Assembly (NCBI GenBank): GCA_018335035.1
Contig: JAGXKT010000015.1
Location: 14,590-52,810 of the forward strand
Length of the DNA stretch: 38,221 bases
Direction: 5' to 3'
Source: Phycisphaerae bacterium
Lineage (GTDB): Bacteria > Planctomycetota > Phycisphaerae > SM23-33
Part shown: in pieces, positions 9,201-15,972 of the stretch
Numbering within the stretch: the stretch's first letter is position 1
How the letters are laid out: every line of letters starts with the position of its first letter
The notes under the pieces: model-generated
What the model was told of the DNA's origin: nothing
Database searches by the model: none
What the model saw: only the letters and a program-made list of their open reading frames with translations
Position numbers and translations under genes: made by a program

Positions 9201-9927
9201 CCAGCCGCCAGAGGTCCCGAACGTCCTCGCTTCTGAGGCAGGCGACGTTGCGACGCTCGTCCGCCACCGGGCGCCGCTCGTGCGTGCCCGGCATGATCGC
9301 CTCGCGCTTCTCCCCAACGGCCACACTGGTCACCGCCCCGGTGGCGCGGTCGACCACGAGCGTGTCCGGCTGGACGATGCCGCTGACGACCGCCTCGCCG
9401 AGGCCCCAACTGGCCTCGATGAGCATCTCCGCCTGCGAGCCCGTCCGCGGGTTGGCCGTAAACAGCACGCCGGCCACGTCCGACGGCACCAGTTCCTGGA
9501 CGACCACGGCCATCGCCACCTGCGTCATGTCGATGCCCTGTTCGGCGAGGTAGCTTCGCGTGCGGTCGCTGTCGATGCTCCCCCAGCAGTGCGCCACGGC
9601 GTCGAGGACCTGGTCTTCGCCCTGGACGTCGAGGAGGGTCTCATACTGACCGGCCATCGAGGCGGTGGAGGTGTCCTCCGCCGTCGCCGAGGAGCGTACG
9701 GCCACGACGGGCGAACCGATGCGCCGGTAGCTCTGGCGGATCGCCTCGGCTACGGTCTCGTCGATCGGCCCGCCGCCGCAGGCGCGGTAGGCGTTCGTGG
9801 TGACCACGAAGCCCGAGGGCACGGGGAACCCGGCCGCCAGGAGGCGGGCAAGGTTGATCGCCTTGCCGCCGACGACCAGCGGGTCGTGACACTCGGCGAG
9901 CGGCAGAACCAGGGCACCATCAGGCAT
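6238..9927 (-). CDS. Rifampin-phosphotransferase-like dikinase fused to an EMC3/TMCO1-like membrane domain
   Basis: 1229 residues. Residues 1-285 form a PPDK/PEP-synthase ATP-binding domain (GGKAINLARLLAAGFPVPSGF, AVRSSATAEDTSTASMAGQYET, GVLFTANPRTG, QDVEWA...YLLQSRAVTT). Residues 285-720 are a helical substrate region, and 725-820 the swivelling phosphohistidine domain (DPSWTPLFVNAAGLI, GGTLSHGAVVAREMGIPAVV; His778). There is no PEP-binding TIM barrel, so the order matches rifampin phosphotransferase (Rph), not PEP synthase. After an acidic linker the chain continues with membrane segments near 865-885 and 898-925, a basic helix (TDNTRLRVAKQRAGRLRKL, 930-970), a segment near 973-995, a beta-rich domain (1005-1110) and a last segment (1205-1225). 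The helix-plus-segments part resembles DUF106/EMC3-TMCO1 of the Oxa1 superfamily; that part is my inference. Start ATG shares one base with the stop of the upstream gene (TAATG), so translation is coupled. Substrate unknown. Confidence 0.85.
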   Translation of the reverse strand: MPDGALVLPLAECHDPLVVGGKAINLARLLAAGFPVPSGFVVTTNAYRACGGGPIDETVAEAIRQSYRRIGSPVVAVRSSATAEDTSTASMAGQYETLLDVQGEDQVLDAVAHCWGSIDSDRTRSYLAEQGIDMTQVAMAVVVQELVPSDVAGVLFTANPRTGSQAEMLIEASWGLGEAVVSGIVQPDTLVVDRATGAVTSVAVGEKREAIMPGTHERRPVADERRNVACLRSEDVRDLWRLGLRVMEHFGSAQDVEWAIADGKVYLLQSRAVTTLEDAEAYERRLQQTREDLRRWKRDGRGDWVRHNISETLPHPTPLTWSVIKRFMSGDGGFGSMYRQVGFEPSPAVSRDGFLDRVGGRVYMDLSRAPDMFFEDFPFEYDLDLLQANPDAAQGPPTIPAGSLRQRMRVAGKLAEINERLEALSKDHDRTLDEQDIPEFSRWVDAEKARDLTALSEKEWFDLWHERERRVMDEFAPQSLLPSLIAAMAMENLRSFLAENVWQEDPNEVVNLLSAGGAGDQTILAGQGLYEIARGGKTVEDWLADHGHRAPAEFDLAAPRWRERPEAVQSMVSRLSVGDSPAEMHERRAAEARAKADEIAAKLPAKRRQEFRHHVDVLQRYVRFREDGKYHLMRGYELLREMALEAGRRLEVGEDVFLLTFEELRDAMSTGFAPLHLIENRRIERAAEAKLVLPNIIGEQDIAELGEPPRLDSEARHAALPISSGLRSGPARIVFSPDEAGDLGEGYVLVCPSTDPSWTPLFVNAAGLIIECGGTLSHGAVVAREMGIPAVVLPNATQLLSNGETVTVDGRDGGVFRGTPDEAAEAAPSDATEADEQDPTDTHVPFEMIPPVAGRRERTVAEVRNWFLLLWGVYLVGVFLLPGQWLYEGSMTALDAVLWPVVVGWSKGGVVIVLAAVLATLTMVGQRFLTDNTRLRVAKQRAGRLRKLAGKLPRGCPRRRQLERLAGPVQARIVGAAMLPLALILGPMIMSFVWLPGRIAPDVSTPHEGEDVTVTAVVLGDYTGDVTITPPEQMPLKRGTPSQSAPDLREGLKLVARRLRQGPGDDKSATDLGVREALADQLLRLNDNEDPTPLPPQSFTWDLSAPRQRGRYPITVQADVGKPVTVTAAMGAGEPPAPPVAAGWAELPPEDQPEKADGEKKSDSARKKPKPAPLMAVKLSYSNTYKTKPPARYCYLIPPEPWAKGWWLTVYLAVYLAGMFLWRTVLRIA

Positions 9928-11693
9928 TAGTCCGACTCCTCACCGACGTAGCAGCGCAGCCCGCCGGTCTCGCTGCCGACGAAGAGCATGCCGTCCTGGA
10001 CGAACGGGGAGCTGACGGTCAGCGCCTGCTCACCGGGTTTGGCCTCGTGGTTGATGTAGACCTTCTCCACACGCTCGCCGCTTGTGATATCGAACACCGC
10101 CATGTAGCCGTTCGTGCTGGTGGCGTAGACGTATTTGTCCGTTACGGCCGGAGCGCTCATCACCGGCGTTTCGCCGTCGACGCGCCCGCTCCAGAGGACC
10201 TCCCGCGTGGCGAGGTCGATCGCCATAATCGCGCCGGTGCGCACCGGCACGTAGGCCACGCCGTCGCGAACGGCGATCGCGCCGAGCACGGCATCCGGCA
10301 GATCGACGCGCCACTGTTCGTCGCCCGTCTTGCGGTCCAGCGCCAGCACCAGGCCCACCGGCTCAGCCGCACGGAACACGAAATCGCCCTTGCCGCAGCC
10401 GATGAGCGCCAGATCGTCGGTCAGCGTCACCGGCCCGGTGGCGGGGTACGGTGTGTCGGCCTTCCAGAGCACGCGCTGCTCGCCGCTGGCCTGAAGCTCC
10501 TCGTCGCTGGCGGTGCGCAGGGCGTAGACGGCCTTGCCGTTGAACCCGCTGCCGATGTAGCAGACCCCGTCGGCAATAGCGGGCGAGCTTTCCGGATCGT
10601 TCACGTCGTGGCGCCACAGCACCTTGCCATCCGAAATCCGCACGCACAGCACGAAGCCGGGGTGGCCTGAGGGCTTGTGCTCCTCCCCCACCTCGACGGC
10701 GCCCGCGCCGGCGACGACGATGTCCCCGGCGATCGCCGGCGAGCCCTCGATGTGCAACGGCGTCGGAATCGCCCAGTGCAGCGAACCGTCTGACGTGTTC
10801 AGACAGATGAGCTCCGAGTTGACGTCGGCGTGAAGCCCCTGGCCGATCACCAGGTATTCCCCGTCGGCCGTGACCGCCGGCGAACTGAAGAAGCCCTTGA
10901 ACTCGACCTCCTCGCCCGTGTTCGGATCCTCGCCGGACTCGACCTCCCAAAGCTCCCGGCCGGTCACGGCGTTCAGGCGGAAGACGCTGCCGTAGTTGCG
11001 CCCCAGCGCCATGTAGCACGAGGCGCCGTAAACGTCCTCGCCGACGACGGCCGGCGAAGAGAGGTACATCCGGGCCCGCTCACTCTCCGTCCACAGCCGC
11101 ATCAGATTGCGCGCGCTGTCCCCCCCGCCGTAGCCGGTGCGCCGCGGCCCGCCGCGGAAGTAGAACGCCTCGCCGGCGGCGTCGCCATGGCTGTCGCCAT
11201 CGCCGCTGCCGTCGCCGCCGTTGGCGGCCGAGGCGGTCGCCGGGCGCGTGGCGGGGTCCGCCCCCTCTTGAAGCCGCGCGATCTTGTCGCGCAGGGATTC
11301 CAATTCGGCTTCATACTTCTTGTTGATCCGGCGCTGCTTGATCCACCGGCCCCGAAGGTCCTGTTGCCGTGTCTCGTAGACGCTCCTGGCAAGCGTGGCC
11401 CAGATGGGCTGATTGTCAGGATCGCTTGCCTGTACCGCCGCCGCGGCGTCGTGGCGCGCATCCCCGTCACCGGTGAGGAACGTCACCAGCAGGATCACGC
11501 CGATGAGCACGGCGACTACGATGACCGGAATGTAGGGTTTCTCTTTGAACACGCGCATAAGCTCCTTGGGATTGAACAAGACCGCCAGCGCGCTGCTCAG
11601 CGCGGCGGCGATCGCCGGAACCACGGCGAAGCCGACGTTCACGAACACCGGAACCACGCCGACGCAGTCGGGCTGAACCACGAAATCTATCAT
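9927..11693 (-). CDS. Membrane-anchored PQQ-type (BamB-like) beta-propeller protein
   Basis: 588 residues. Two membrane segments (about 12-39 and 54-73), a charged helical stretch likely to form a coiled coil (105-143), a Gly/Asp/Ser-rich linker (145-175), then a beta-propeller made of repeated blades with SSPAVV, GSPAIAGD, ESSPAIADG, SAPAVTDK and SSPFVQDG before each blade and DGSLHW, DGKVLW, TGDEQW, TREVLW at the strand ends. This is the PQQ_2/BamB repeat pattern. The residues for PQQ binding cannot be judged; most such proteins are scaffolds. Start ATG at 11693 has AAAGGG 12 nt upstream; an in-frame extension of 22 codons is less likely. The gene overlaps the dikinase-membrane fusion by one base, so the two proteins are probably made together and may form one membrane complex. 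Confidence 0.85.
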   Translation of the reverse strand: MIDFVVQPDCVGVVPVFVNVGFAVVPAIAAALSSALAVLFNPKELMRVFKEKPYIPVIVVAVLIGVILLVTFLTGDGDARHDAAAAVQASDPDNQPIWATLARSVYETRQQDLRGRWIKQRRINKKYEAELESLRDKIARLQEGADPATRPATASAANGGDGSGDGDSHGDAAGEAFYFRGGPRRTGYGGGDSARNLMRLWTESERARMYLSSPAVVGEDVYGASCYMALGRNYGSVFRLNAVTGRELWEVESGEDPNTGEEVEFKGFFSSPAVTADGEYLVIGQGLHADVNSELICLNTSDGSLHWAIPTPLHIEGSPAIAGDIVVAGAGAVEVGEEHKPSGHPGFVLCVRISDGKVLWRHDVNDPESSPAIADGVCYIGSGFNGKAVYALRTASDEELQASGEQRVLWKADTPYPATGPVTLTDDLALIGCGKGDFVFRAAEPVGLVLALDRKTGDEQWRVDLPDAVLGAIAVRDGVAYVPVRTGAIMAIDLATREVLWSGRVDGETPVMSAPAVTDKYVYATSTNGYMAVFDITSGERVEKVYINHEAKPGEQALTVSSPFVQDGMLFVGSETGGLRCYVGEESD

Positions 11694-11714
11694 CGTCTGA
11701 GAGTGCCCTTTGTC

Positions 11715-11746
11715 ACGATGCCCGGCAGTCGGGATACGATGCCCGG
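11715..11746. repeat. Two 11-bp direct repeats, 21 bp apart, before the propeller gene
   Basis: ACGATGCCCGG occurs at 11715-11725 and 11736-11746 (plus strand), a period of 21 bp or two helical turns. The pair lies 22-53 bp upstream of the propeller-protein start, inside its presumed leader. A dimeric regulator binding one DNA face would fit, but no regulator is known. Confidence 0.6.
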
Positions 11747-11879
11747 GCGGAAGGTACACGGCTCACGCCGCCGGCAAGCACGCACGGCCGCGCCGTCGGC
11801 GCCGAGGACGCTTATGCACGCCGGCCGCGGAAACGACCGTACGCATGCAACCCTCGACGCCGGGGAATGTTTCGCCCCA

Positions 11880-11908
11880 AGTGTATCGCGTCCGCCCCGG
11901 AGGGTCCA
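11880..11908 (-). promoter_or_regulatory. Predicted promoter of the propeller-dikinase unit
   Basis: Minus strand: TGGACC (11903-11908), 17-bp spacer, TACACT (11880-11885). The predicted transcript has a leader of about 180 nt that includes the 11-bp direct repeats. The same TACACT hexamer sits ahead of two other genes in the window (3082-3087 and 12832-12837), which supports it as a genuine -10 form in this organism. Confidence 0.4.
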
Positions 11909-11920
11909 GAACTCGGCCGA

Positions 11921-12781
11921 TCAGTCGCCCGCCTCCTCCTTCGGCGTAAACACCAGCAGCACATTCGGCTCGCTGACGACGTAGAGCGTGCCGTCGGGCC
12001 CGATCGCGACGCCTTCGGGCTGGGGCGCCTCGACGTCCAGCCGACTGATTTCGCGCCCGCTCAGCGTGCACTCCACCACGCATGCGCTTTCGTCGCTGAC
12101 AACCAGAAGATGCCCGCTGTCGGCGTGCCAGCAGACGCCGGCCGCGTCGCTGATATTCACCGTGTCCTCGTTGAAGTCCCACCGCTTGCGCGACGTGGCC
12201 TTGTCGAGGTCCTGCCCCTCGGCCGGCAGTGTGACGCCGTACAGCGCCGGCGGCTTCTCCTTGACCACGAAGAGGCGCCGGCCTTTCGGGTCGTACGCCA
12301 CACCCTCCATGCCCTTGTTGCCGCCGGGACTGTCGGTGACGGCGATCGCCTCGGCGGCGGACAAATCGACCGCTTCGGCGTCGGCCGCAGGAATGTCGAA
12401 AATCAGCACCATCTGGGCGCCTTCCTCGGTGATCGCGAGTTTGCCGCCGCCCAGAGCGGTGATGCCTTCCGTGTCGCCGCCGCCGAGCAGCGGCAGGCGG
12501 CGCTTAACCCTGCCGTCCGGCGTCATCTCGACCAGGCCCGTGGGGTAGTTGATCACGCCCCACAGCGACTTGGTTTCCGGCACGTACGTCACGCCGGAGA
12601 GATTCTGGCGTACGCCTGCCACGGCGACCGGCTCGCCCGCGAGGCGATAGCGCGTCAGGTCCAGTGCCGTGCCGCCCGGCTCGCCACCGTCCCCGGCCGC
12701 ACATCCACCGACCGGCAGCGCCACCACAACCGCGGCGACGAGTCCGCAAAGCGCGCGAGTCCATCGTGTCATCGAAACCAT
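11921..12781 (-). CDS. SdiA-regulated (YjiK-like) beta-propeller lipoprotein
   Basis: 286 residues. A signal peptide (MTRWTRALCGLVAAVVVAL) ends in the lipobox VGGC with Cys27, predicting export and lipid attachment. The mature part is a single propeller of the SdiA-regulated family: LSGVTYVPETKSLWGVINYP, GGDTEGITALGGGKLAITEE, GNKGMEGVAYDPKGRRLFVV, ISDAAGVCWHADSGHLLVVS and PQPEGVAIGPDGTLYVVSEP are successive blades with the family's conserved E-G-I/V pattern. Function is unknown in the family (E. coli YjiK is the reference). GTG and ATG alternatives exist, but the ATG at 12781 has GGGAGG five bases upstream and is preferred over the ATG at 12772. It is transcribed away from the zinc-ribbon gene. 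The distance of 227 nt to the propeller gene downstream suggests separate transcription. Confidence 0.86.
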   Translation of the reverse strand: MVSMTRWTRALCGLVAAVVVALPVGGCAAGDGGEPGGTALDLTRYRLAGEPVAVAGVRQNLSGVTYVPETKSLWGVINYPTGLVEMTPDGRVKRRLPLLGGGDTEGITALGGGKLAITEEGAQMVLIFDIPAADAEAVDLSAAEAIAVTDSPGGNKGMEGVAYDPKGRRLFVVKEKPPALYGVTLPAEGQDLDKATSRKRWDFNEDTVNISDAAGVCWHADSGHLLVVSDESACVVECTLSGREISRLDVEAPQPEGVAIGPDGTLYVVSEPNVLLVFTPKEEAGD

Positions 12782-12831
12782 AGCCACCTCCCTGCAAGCC
12801 AATCCGCCGCGCGTGTCGCGCGGCACGTGGA

Positions 12832-12861
12832 AGTGTACCACGCCGCCGCCGTCAGCGACAA
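12832..12861 (-). promoter_or_regulatory. Predicted promoter of the SdiA-regulated-type lipoprotein
   Basis: Minus strand: TTGTCG (12856-12861), 18-bp spacer, and an extended -10 TGG-TACACT (TACACT at 12832-12837). Predicted leader about 44 nt, ending in the strong ribosome site GGGAGG. Confidence 0.4.
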
Positions 12862-12875
12862 CCACGCCGTGACGC

Positions 12876-12904
12876 TTGTCACCTTCCCTGCAGCGCGGTA
12901 CCAT
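12876..12904 (+). promoter_or_regulatory. Predicted promoter of the zinc-ribbon gene
   Basis: Plus strand: TTGTCA (12876-12881), exact 17-bp spacer, TACCAT (12899-12904). The predicted leader is about 130 nt and includes the TTGCCTG repeats. It lies back to back with the minus-strand promoter at 12832-12861, the two -35 elements being about 15 bp apart. Confidence 0.4.
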
Positions 12905-12956
12905 GGATATGTTGGCAGGAAATCGCCTACGGGGGGCATATGACCGGCCGTACGGA

Positions 12957-12983
12957 TTGCCTGCGTTGCCTGCTTTGCCTGTT
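12957..12983. repeat. Three 9-bp tandem repeats in the leader of the zinc-ribbon gene
   Basis: TTGCCTGCG, TTGCCTGCT and TTGCCTGTT follow one another without gaps. They are in the presumed 5' leader, 60 nt before the start codon. Role unknown. Confidence 0.6.
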
Positions 12984-13043
12984 TTCTTCGGAGCAGCTTC
13001 GCGGCGAGGGGGGCGGCGCCGAAGCCGAATCCGGAGGCACGAG

Positions 13044-14195
13044 ATGGCCGATGGACGAGTGATATCGTGCCCGCACTGCCACGCGGAATTGCTGGTGCCG
13101 CGCAGCACGCGCGCCGTGCAAGGCCGCTGCCCCACGTGCCATGCGGACTTCCCCCTGCCACCCGAGGAGCCGGATCCCCGGCAGGATCTGGTCACCGACG
13201 CGACGATCGCCGACTGGCTGGGCCCCCGCGACGAGGACGAGGCCCCCGACGCGGTCGACGAGTCGGCCTTGACGGACGTGGCCGAGGGCGTGCATCGCGA
13301 ATTGGGAGACACGCACGCGCAGACCGTCAGGTGTCAGATTCGCCTGGTTCGCCTCGACGCACACGGCGCCCTGTTCGAGTTCCCCGCCTCCCGTCTGCAG
13401 AACACCGTGTTTCGCTGTGCCATGCCGCGGCGCTGCCTGCACTGCGGGACGACGTCGCACCTCCAGGCCCACGTGATCGTCTTCGGTTCACGGTTCACGC
13501 GGGACATGTCGCTGAAGGCCGAGCACTCGGCCGGACGACTGGTTGCCTCGGAGCGCGACATTGCCGGACTTGAGGGCGAAGCATTGCTGGAGCGGCTGCC
13601 GCACGTGCCCAACGTCGACCCGCCGGCCGATTTGCCCATGCCGTACTGGCTGTGCGACATGTGTACGGGCGCCGGAGAAATCAAAGGGGAAATTGAGACG
13701 AACCCGGCCACGGGACGCGGTCGCTGCCGCCTGCTGATTCGCAATTTGCGTCGCGCCGAGGAGTTTCTCGTCGCGGCCGGGGGCAACAAGACCATCGACC
13801 ATCGACAGCTCCGCCGACGCGTCGAGGCGATGGACGACAACCTGTGGGACACGCTGCCCCTGGCGGTCCGCCACCGCATCGAGCAGTGGTTCCGGCCGCA
13901 CAAGGGCGAGCGGCTGATCGCGTTCGTTCCGGACCGCGACCACGCGCGGACGGAGGACGGTGTGGCGGGGCTGATCCTCTCAAACCGCCGCCTGATCCAT
14001 CACACGTCGTATCGGCACTCGGAAGCATCCGTCGGCACGCCGCTGGAGATGCGCCTGGCGTTCGGACAGGGGAAGGCGACGTTGCAGATCAACGCTTCCG
14101 ACTGCAACGTCAAGCGCATGTGCCTCGATCGCGAGGGTGTCCGCACGCTGCGCAGCGCCCTGTCCGAGAGCGACTTCCACGTCGCCTGGCGCTAG
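13044..14195 (+). CDS. Unknown protein: zinc ribbon, two further CxxC pairs, PH-like C-terminus
   Basis: 383 residues; I do not recognise a named family. An N-terminal zinc ribbon (CPHC at 9-12, CPTC at 29-32, as in MJ0042-type ribbons) is followed by an acidic linker (40-90). A central domain carries two more pairs, CLHC (131-134) and CDMC (204-207), which probably make a second metal site. The last 100 residues (RPHKGERLIAFVPDRD, then GVAGLILSNRRLIHHTSYRH) read like a bacterial PH-like domain, where a gerl...LilTnrRlih pattern is typical. No membrane segment or signal peptide, so cytoplasmic. Start ATG has GGAGG six bases upstream; an in-frame open extension to 12876 is not supported. Proteins of this layout are common in Planctomycetes as hypothetical genes, from general knowledge. 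A metal-dependent scaffold or regulator is possible, but no function is claimed. Confidence 0.85.
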   Translation: MADGRVISCPHCHAELLVPRSTRAVQGRCPTCHADFPLPPEEPDPRQDLVTDATIADWLGPRDEDEAPDAVDESALTDVAEGVHRELGDTHAQTVRCQIRLVRLDAHGALFEFPASRLQNTVFRCAMPRRCLHCGTTSHLQAHVIVFGSRFTRDMSLKAEHSAGRLVASERDIAGLEGEALLERLPHVPNVDPPADLPMPYWLCDMCTGAGEIKGEIETNPATGRGRCRLLIRNLRRAEEFLVAAGGNKTIDHRQLRRRVEAMDDNLWDTLPLAVRHRIEQWFRPHKGERLIAFVPDRDHARTEDGVAGLILSNRRLIHHTSYRHSEASVGTPLEMRLAFGQGKATLQINASDCNVKRMCLDREGVRTLRSALSESDFHVAWR

Positions 14196-14212
14196 CGGCT
14201 GTTGCCGGAGTG

Positions 14213-14557
14213 TCAGTCGCCCTCGACGTCCAAATGTCCAACCGCGCCGGCGATGGGGACGCACACAGCATAGCCCACGCCCGGCTTGTCAAGGTCCAGC
14301 CCTACGCGCAGAAGCAGTTCCGCAAACCGTTGCGGCACATCGTCGCGGTTCGTCACGCCGACCAGCAGCTTGCTATCGGCGGTGGGACGCGTCATCAGCT
14401 CCCGCAGGCCGGCAAAGATCGGCGCCTCGCGCGACAGCACGTCCATCACCGTTGACGACTCGATAACCTGCACCCCCGCCACGTCCATCTCGACCAGCAC
14501 CGAGAGGAAGTCCTCGATGTTCTCCACGTCTTCGACGGCAACCAGCAGCAGGTTCAT
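14213..14557 (-). CDS. Small PII-like / ferredoxin-fold protein at the end of the antiporter operon
   Basis: 114 residues, cytoplasmic. The sequence begins MNLLLVAVEDVENIEDFLSV, continues with MDVAGVQVIESSTVMDVL, and has KLLVGVTNRDDVPQRFAELL and a final VGYAVCVPIAGAVGHL strand. The beta-alpha-beta / alpha-beta-beta order, with interaction through a flexible middle loop (EAPIFAGLRELMTRPTADS), resembles PII-like signalling proteins, which sense nucleotides and bind transporters. PII signature motifs are not present, so homology is an inference from layout and context. It overlaps the antiporter by 4 nt (ATGA) and is the last gene of the operon, a position often held by transporter-regulating PII-like proteins. 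A small-ligand or nucleotide sensor for the antiporter is the favoured guess. Confidence 0.7.
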   Translation of the reverse strand: MNLLLVAVEDVENIEDFLSVLVEMDVAGVQVIESSTVMDVLSREAPIFAGLRELMTRPTADSKLLVGVTNRDDVPQRFAELLLRVGLDLDKPGVGYAVCVPIAGAVGHLDVEGD

Positions 14558-15972
14558 GCGGTCTCTCCCTGCGTTGCGCCGGCCTGCCGTCCGGCAGGTG
14601 CCGCCGCGGCGATCTCGCCGGCGCGCGACAGCGCAAGCTTTGTGGTAAGCGGCCCGACGACCTCGAATATTATCGTCGTAGCCGCAATCGTGTTAATCGT
14701 CAACTCCGCCAGTTGTCGACCAAGCTCGCCGTAGAGCGGGTCGCGGAACTCGTTGGCGACCGTCAGCGCCAGCCCGATTGCCACACCCGCCTGCGACAGA
14801 ATTCCCAACCCCAAATACCGACGCACTGTCGGCTCCGCCCGCGACAGTGTCGCACCGAGGTACGCCCCGCCGATCAGCCCGGCCGAGCGCCCGACGATAT
14901 ACACGGGCCCCAGCAAACTTAGCGCCGCCAGCAGGCGCAGGTCCAGATGCGCCCCCGCCACGACGAAAAACAGCACGAACACCGGCCCCGTGATGCCCTG
15001 TATGGCCTGGTACGCGTGTTCCGTCTTGCGGCGCGACAGGTTCGCCAGCACCGCACCGACGCCGAGGTTCGCCAGAATCAGCGACAGGCCCAGTGCGTTG
15101 GCCAGACCCGTCGTCAGCAGGATCGCCCCAAGCGTGTAGATCAGCGCGTCGCCGTGATCGCCCCGTCGGGCGAGGATCACGCGCAGCTGCACGCCGACGA
15201 CGGCACCGACGGCGAGGCCGCCGACGATCTCCAGCACGGGCCCCTGTACCAACGAAACGAACGTCGGCGTACCGGCGCTGAGCAGAACCTTTGCCGCGGC
15301 GGCGGCGAAGGCGTAGATCATGATCGCGAACGCGTCGTCCAGCCCCACGATGCCCAACAGCAGACGCGTCAGAGGCCCGCGGGCGCCGTATTCCTGAATG
15401 ACCGCCACCGTGCCGGCCGGCGCGGATGCCGGCGCCATCGCGCCGAAGATCAGCGCCCCGGCGACCGCCAGCCCCGCCGGTAGCAGCCAGCCCGACAAAC
15501 TCCAGACCAACAGCGCGACAAATGCGAACGCCACCAGCGATTCGCTGACCATAATGATCAGCAGCTTCGCCCCCAGGCGGCGAATGAGCCGACGTGACAA
15601 CTCCGTACCGATCATGAACGCCACGATGCCCAGTCCGAAGTCCGTCACCAGCTCCAGCGCATCGGTTGCCTCGGCGCTGACAACGTTCAACACGCTGCGC
15701 CCCAGCACGATGCCCACCAGAAGGTATCCGACGACCATCGGCGCGCCGATCCGCGACGTCAGGCGCCCCCCAAACCGCCCCAGCAAGAGTGCGACGCCCA
15801 CCAGAAGCCAGTTCTGTATGTCGTGCAGGGCGTCGTAAACCGCAACCATCGCGCCGCCGTCGCCGTCTCCTGCCACGGCAACCGGCGCGGCACCGGCGAA
15901 GACCGCCCCCATCGCCAATACGGGCCACAGCGCCCACGCCGCCCCGCCGCTGCTATGCCACGCTCGGGTCAC
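14554..15972 (-). CDS. CPA2-family cation/proton antiporter (Kef/NhaS-like membrane domain)
   Basis: 472 residues, polytopic. After a possible N-terminal signal-like segment (LWPVLAMGAVFAGAAPVAVA) come about 12 hydrophobic segments. Family motifs: NWLLVGVALLLGRFGGRLTSRIG and GAPMVVGYLLVGIVLG at the start, FGLGIVAFMIGTELS, the AMAPASAPAGTVAVIQEYGARG block and VGLDDAFAIMIYAFAA, where the paired Asp is the ion-binding site. The protein ends soon after the membrane domain and has no TrkA-N/RCK domain, so control must come from separate proteins. GTG start within GTGA shared with the preceding EIIA stop. Exchanges K+ or Na+ for protons across the inner membrane; which ion cannot be told. Confidence 0.92.
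   Translation of the reverse strand: MTRAWHSSGGAAWALWPVLAMGAVFAGAAPVAVAGDGDGGAMVAVYDALHDIQNWLLVGVALLLGRFGGRLTSRIGAPMVVGYLLVGIVLGRSVLNVVSAEATDALELVTDFGLGIVAFMIGTELSRRLIRRLGAKLLIIMVSESLVAFAFVALLVWSLSGWLLPAGLAVAGALIFGAMAPASAPAGTVAVIQEYGARGPLTRLLLGIVGLDDAFAIMIYAFAAAAAKVLLSAGTPTFVSLVQGPVLEIVGGLAVGAVVGVQLRVILARRGDHGDALIYTLGAILLTTGLANALGLSLILANLGVGAVLANLSRRKTEHAYQAIQGITGPVFVLFFVVAGAHLDLRLLAALSLLGPVYIVGRSAGLIGGAYLGATLSRAEPTVRRYLGLGILSQAGVAIGLALTVANEFRDPLYGELGRQLAELTINTIAATTIIFEVVGPLTTKLALSRAGEIAAAAPAGRQAGATQGETA

Noticed and set aside
6238-9927. PEP synthase or pyruvate phosphate dikinase
   Set aside because: The C-terminal PEP-binding TIM barrel is missing and the domain order is that of Rph.
6685-9930. 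1081-codon plus-strand frame opposite the dikinase fusion
   Set aside because: Low-complexity antisense shadow; the minus-strand product has intact domains.
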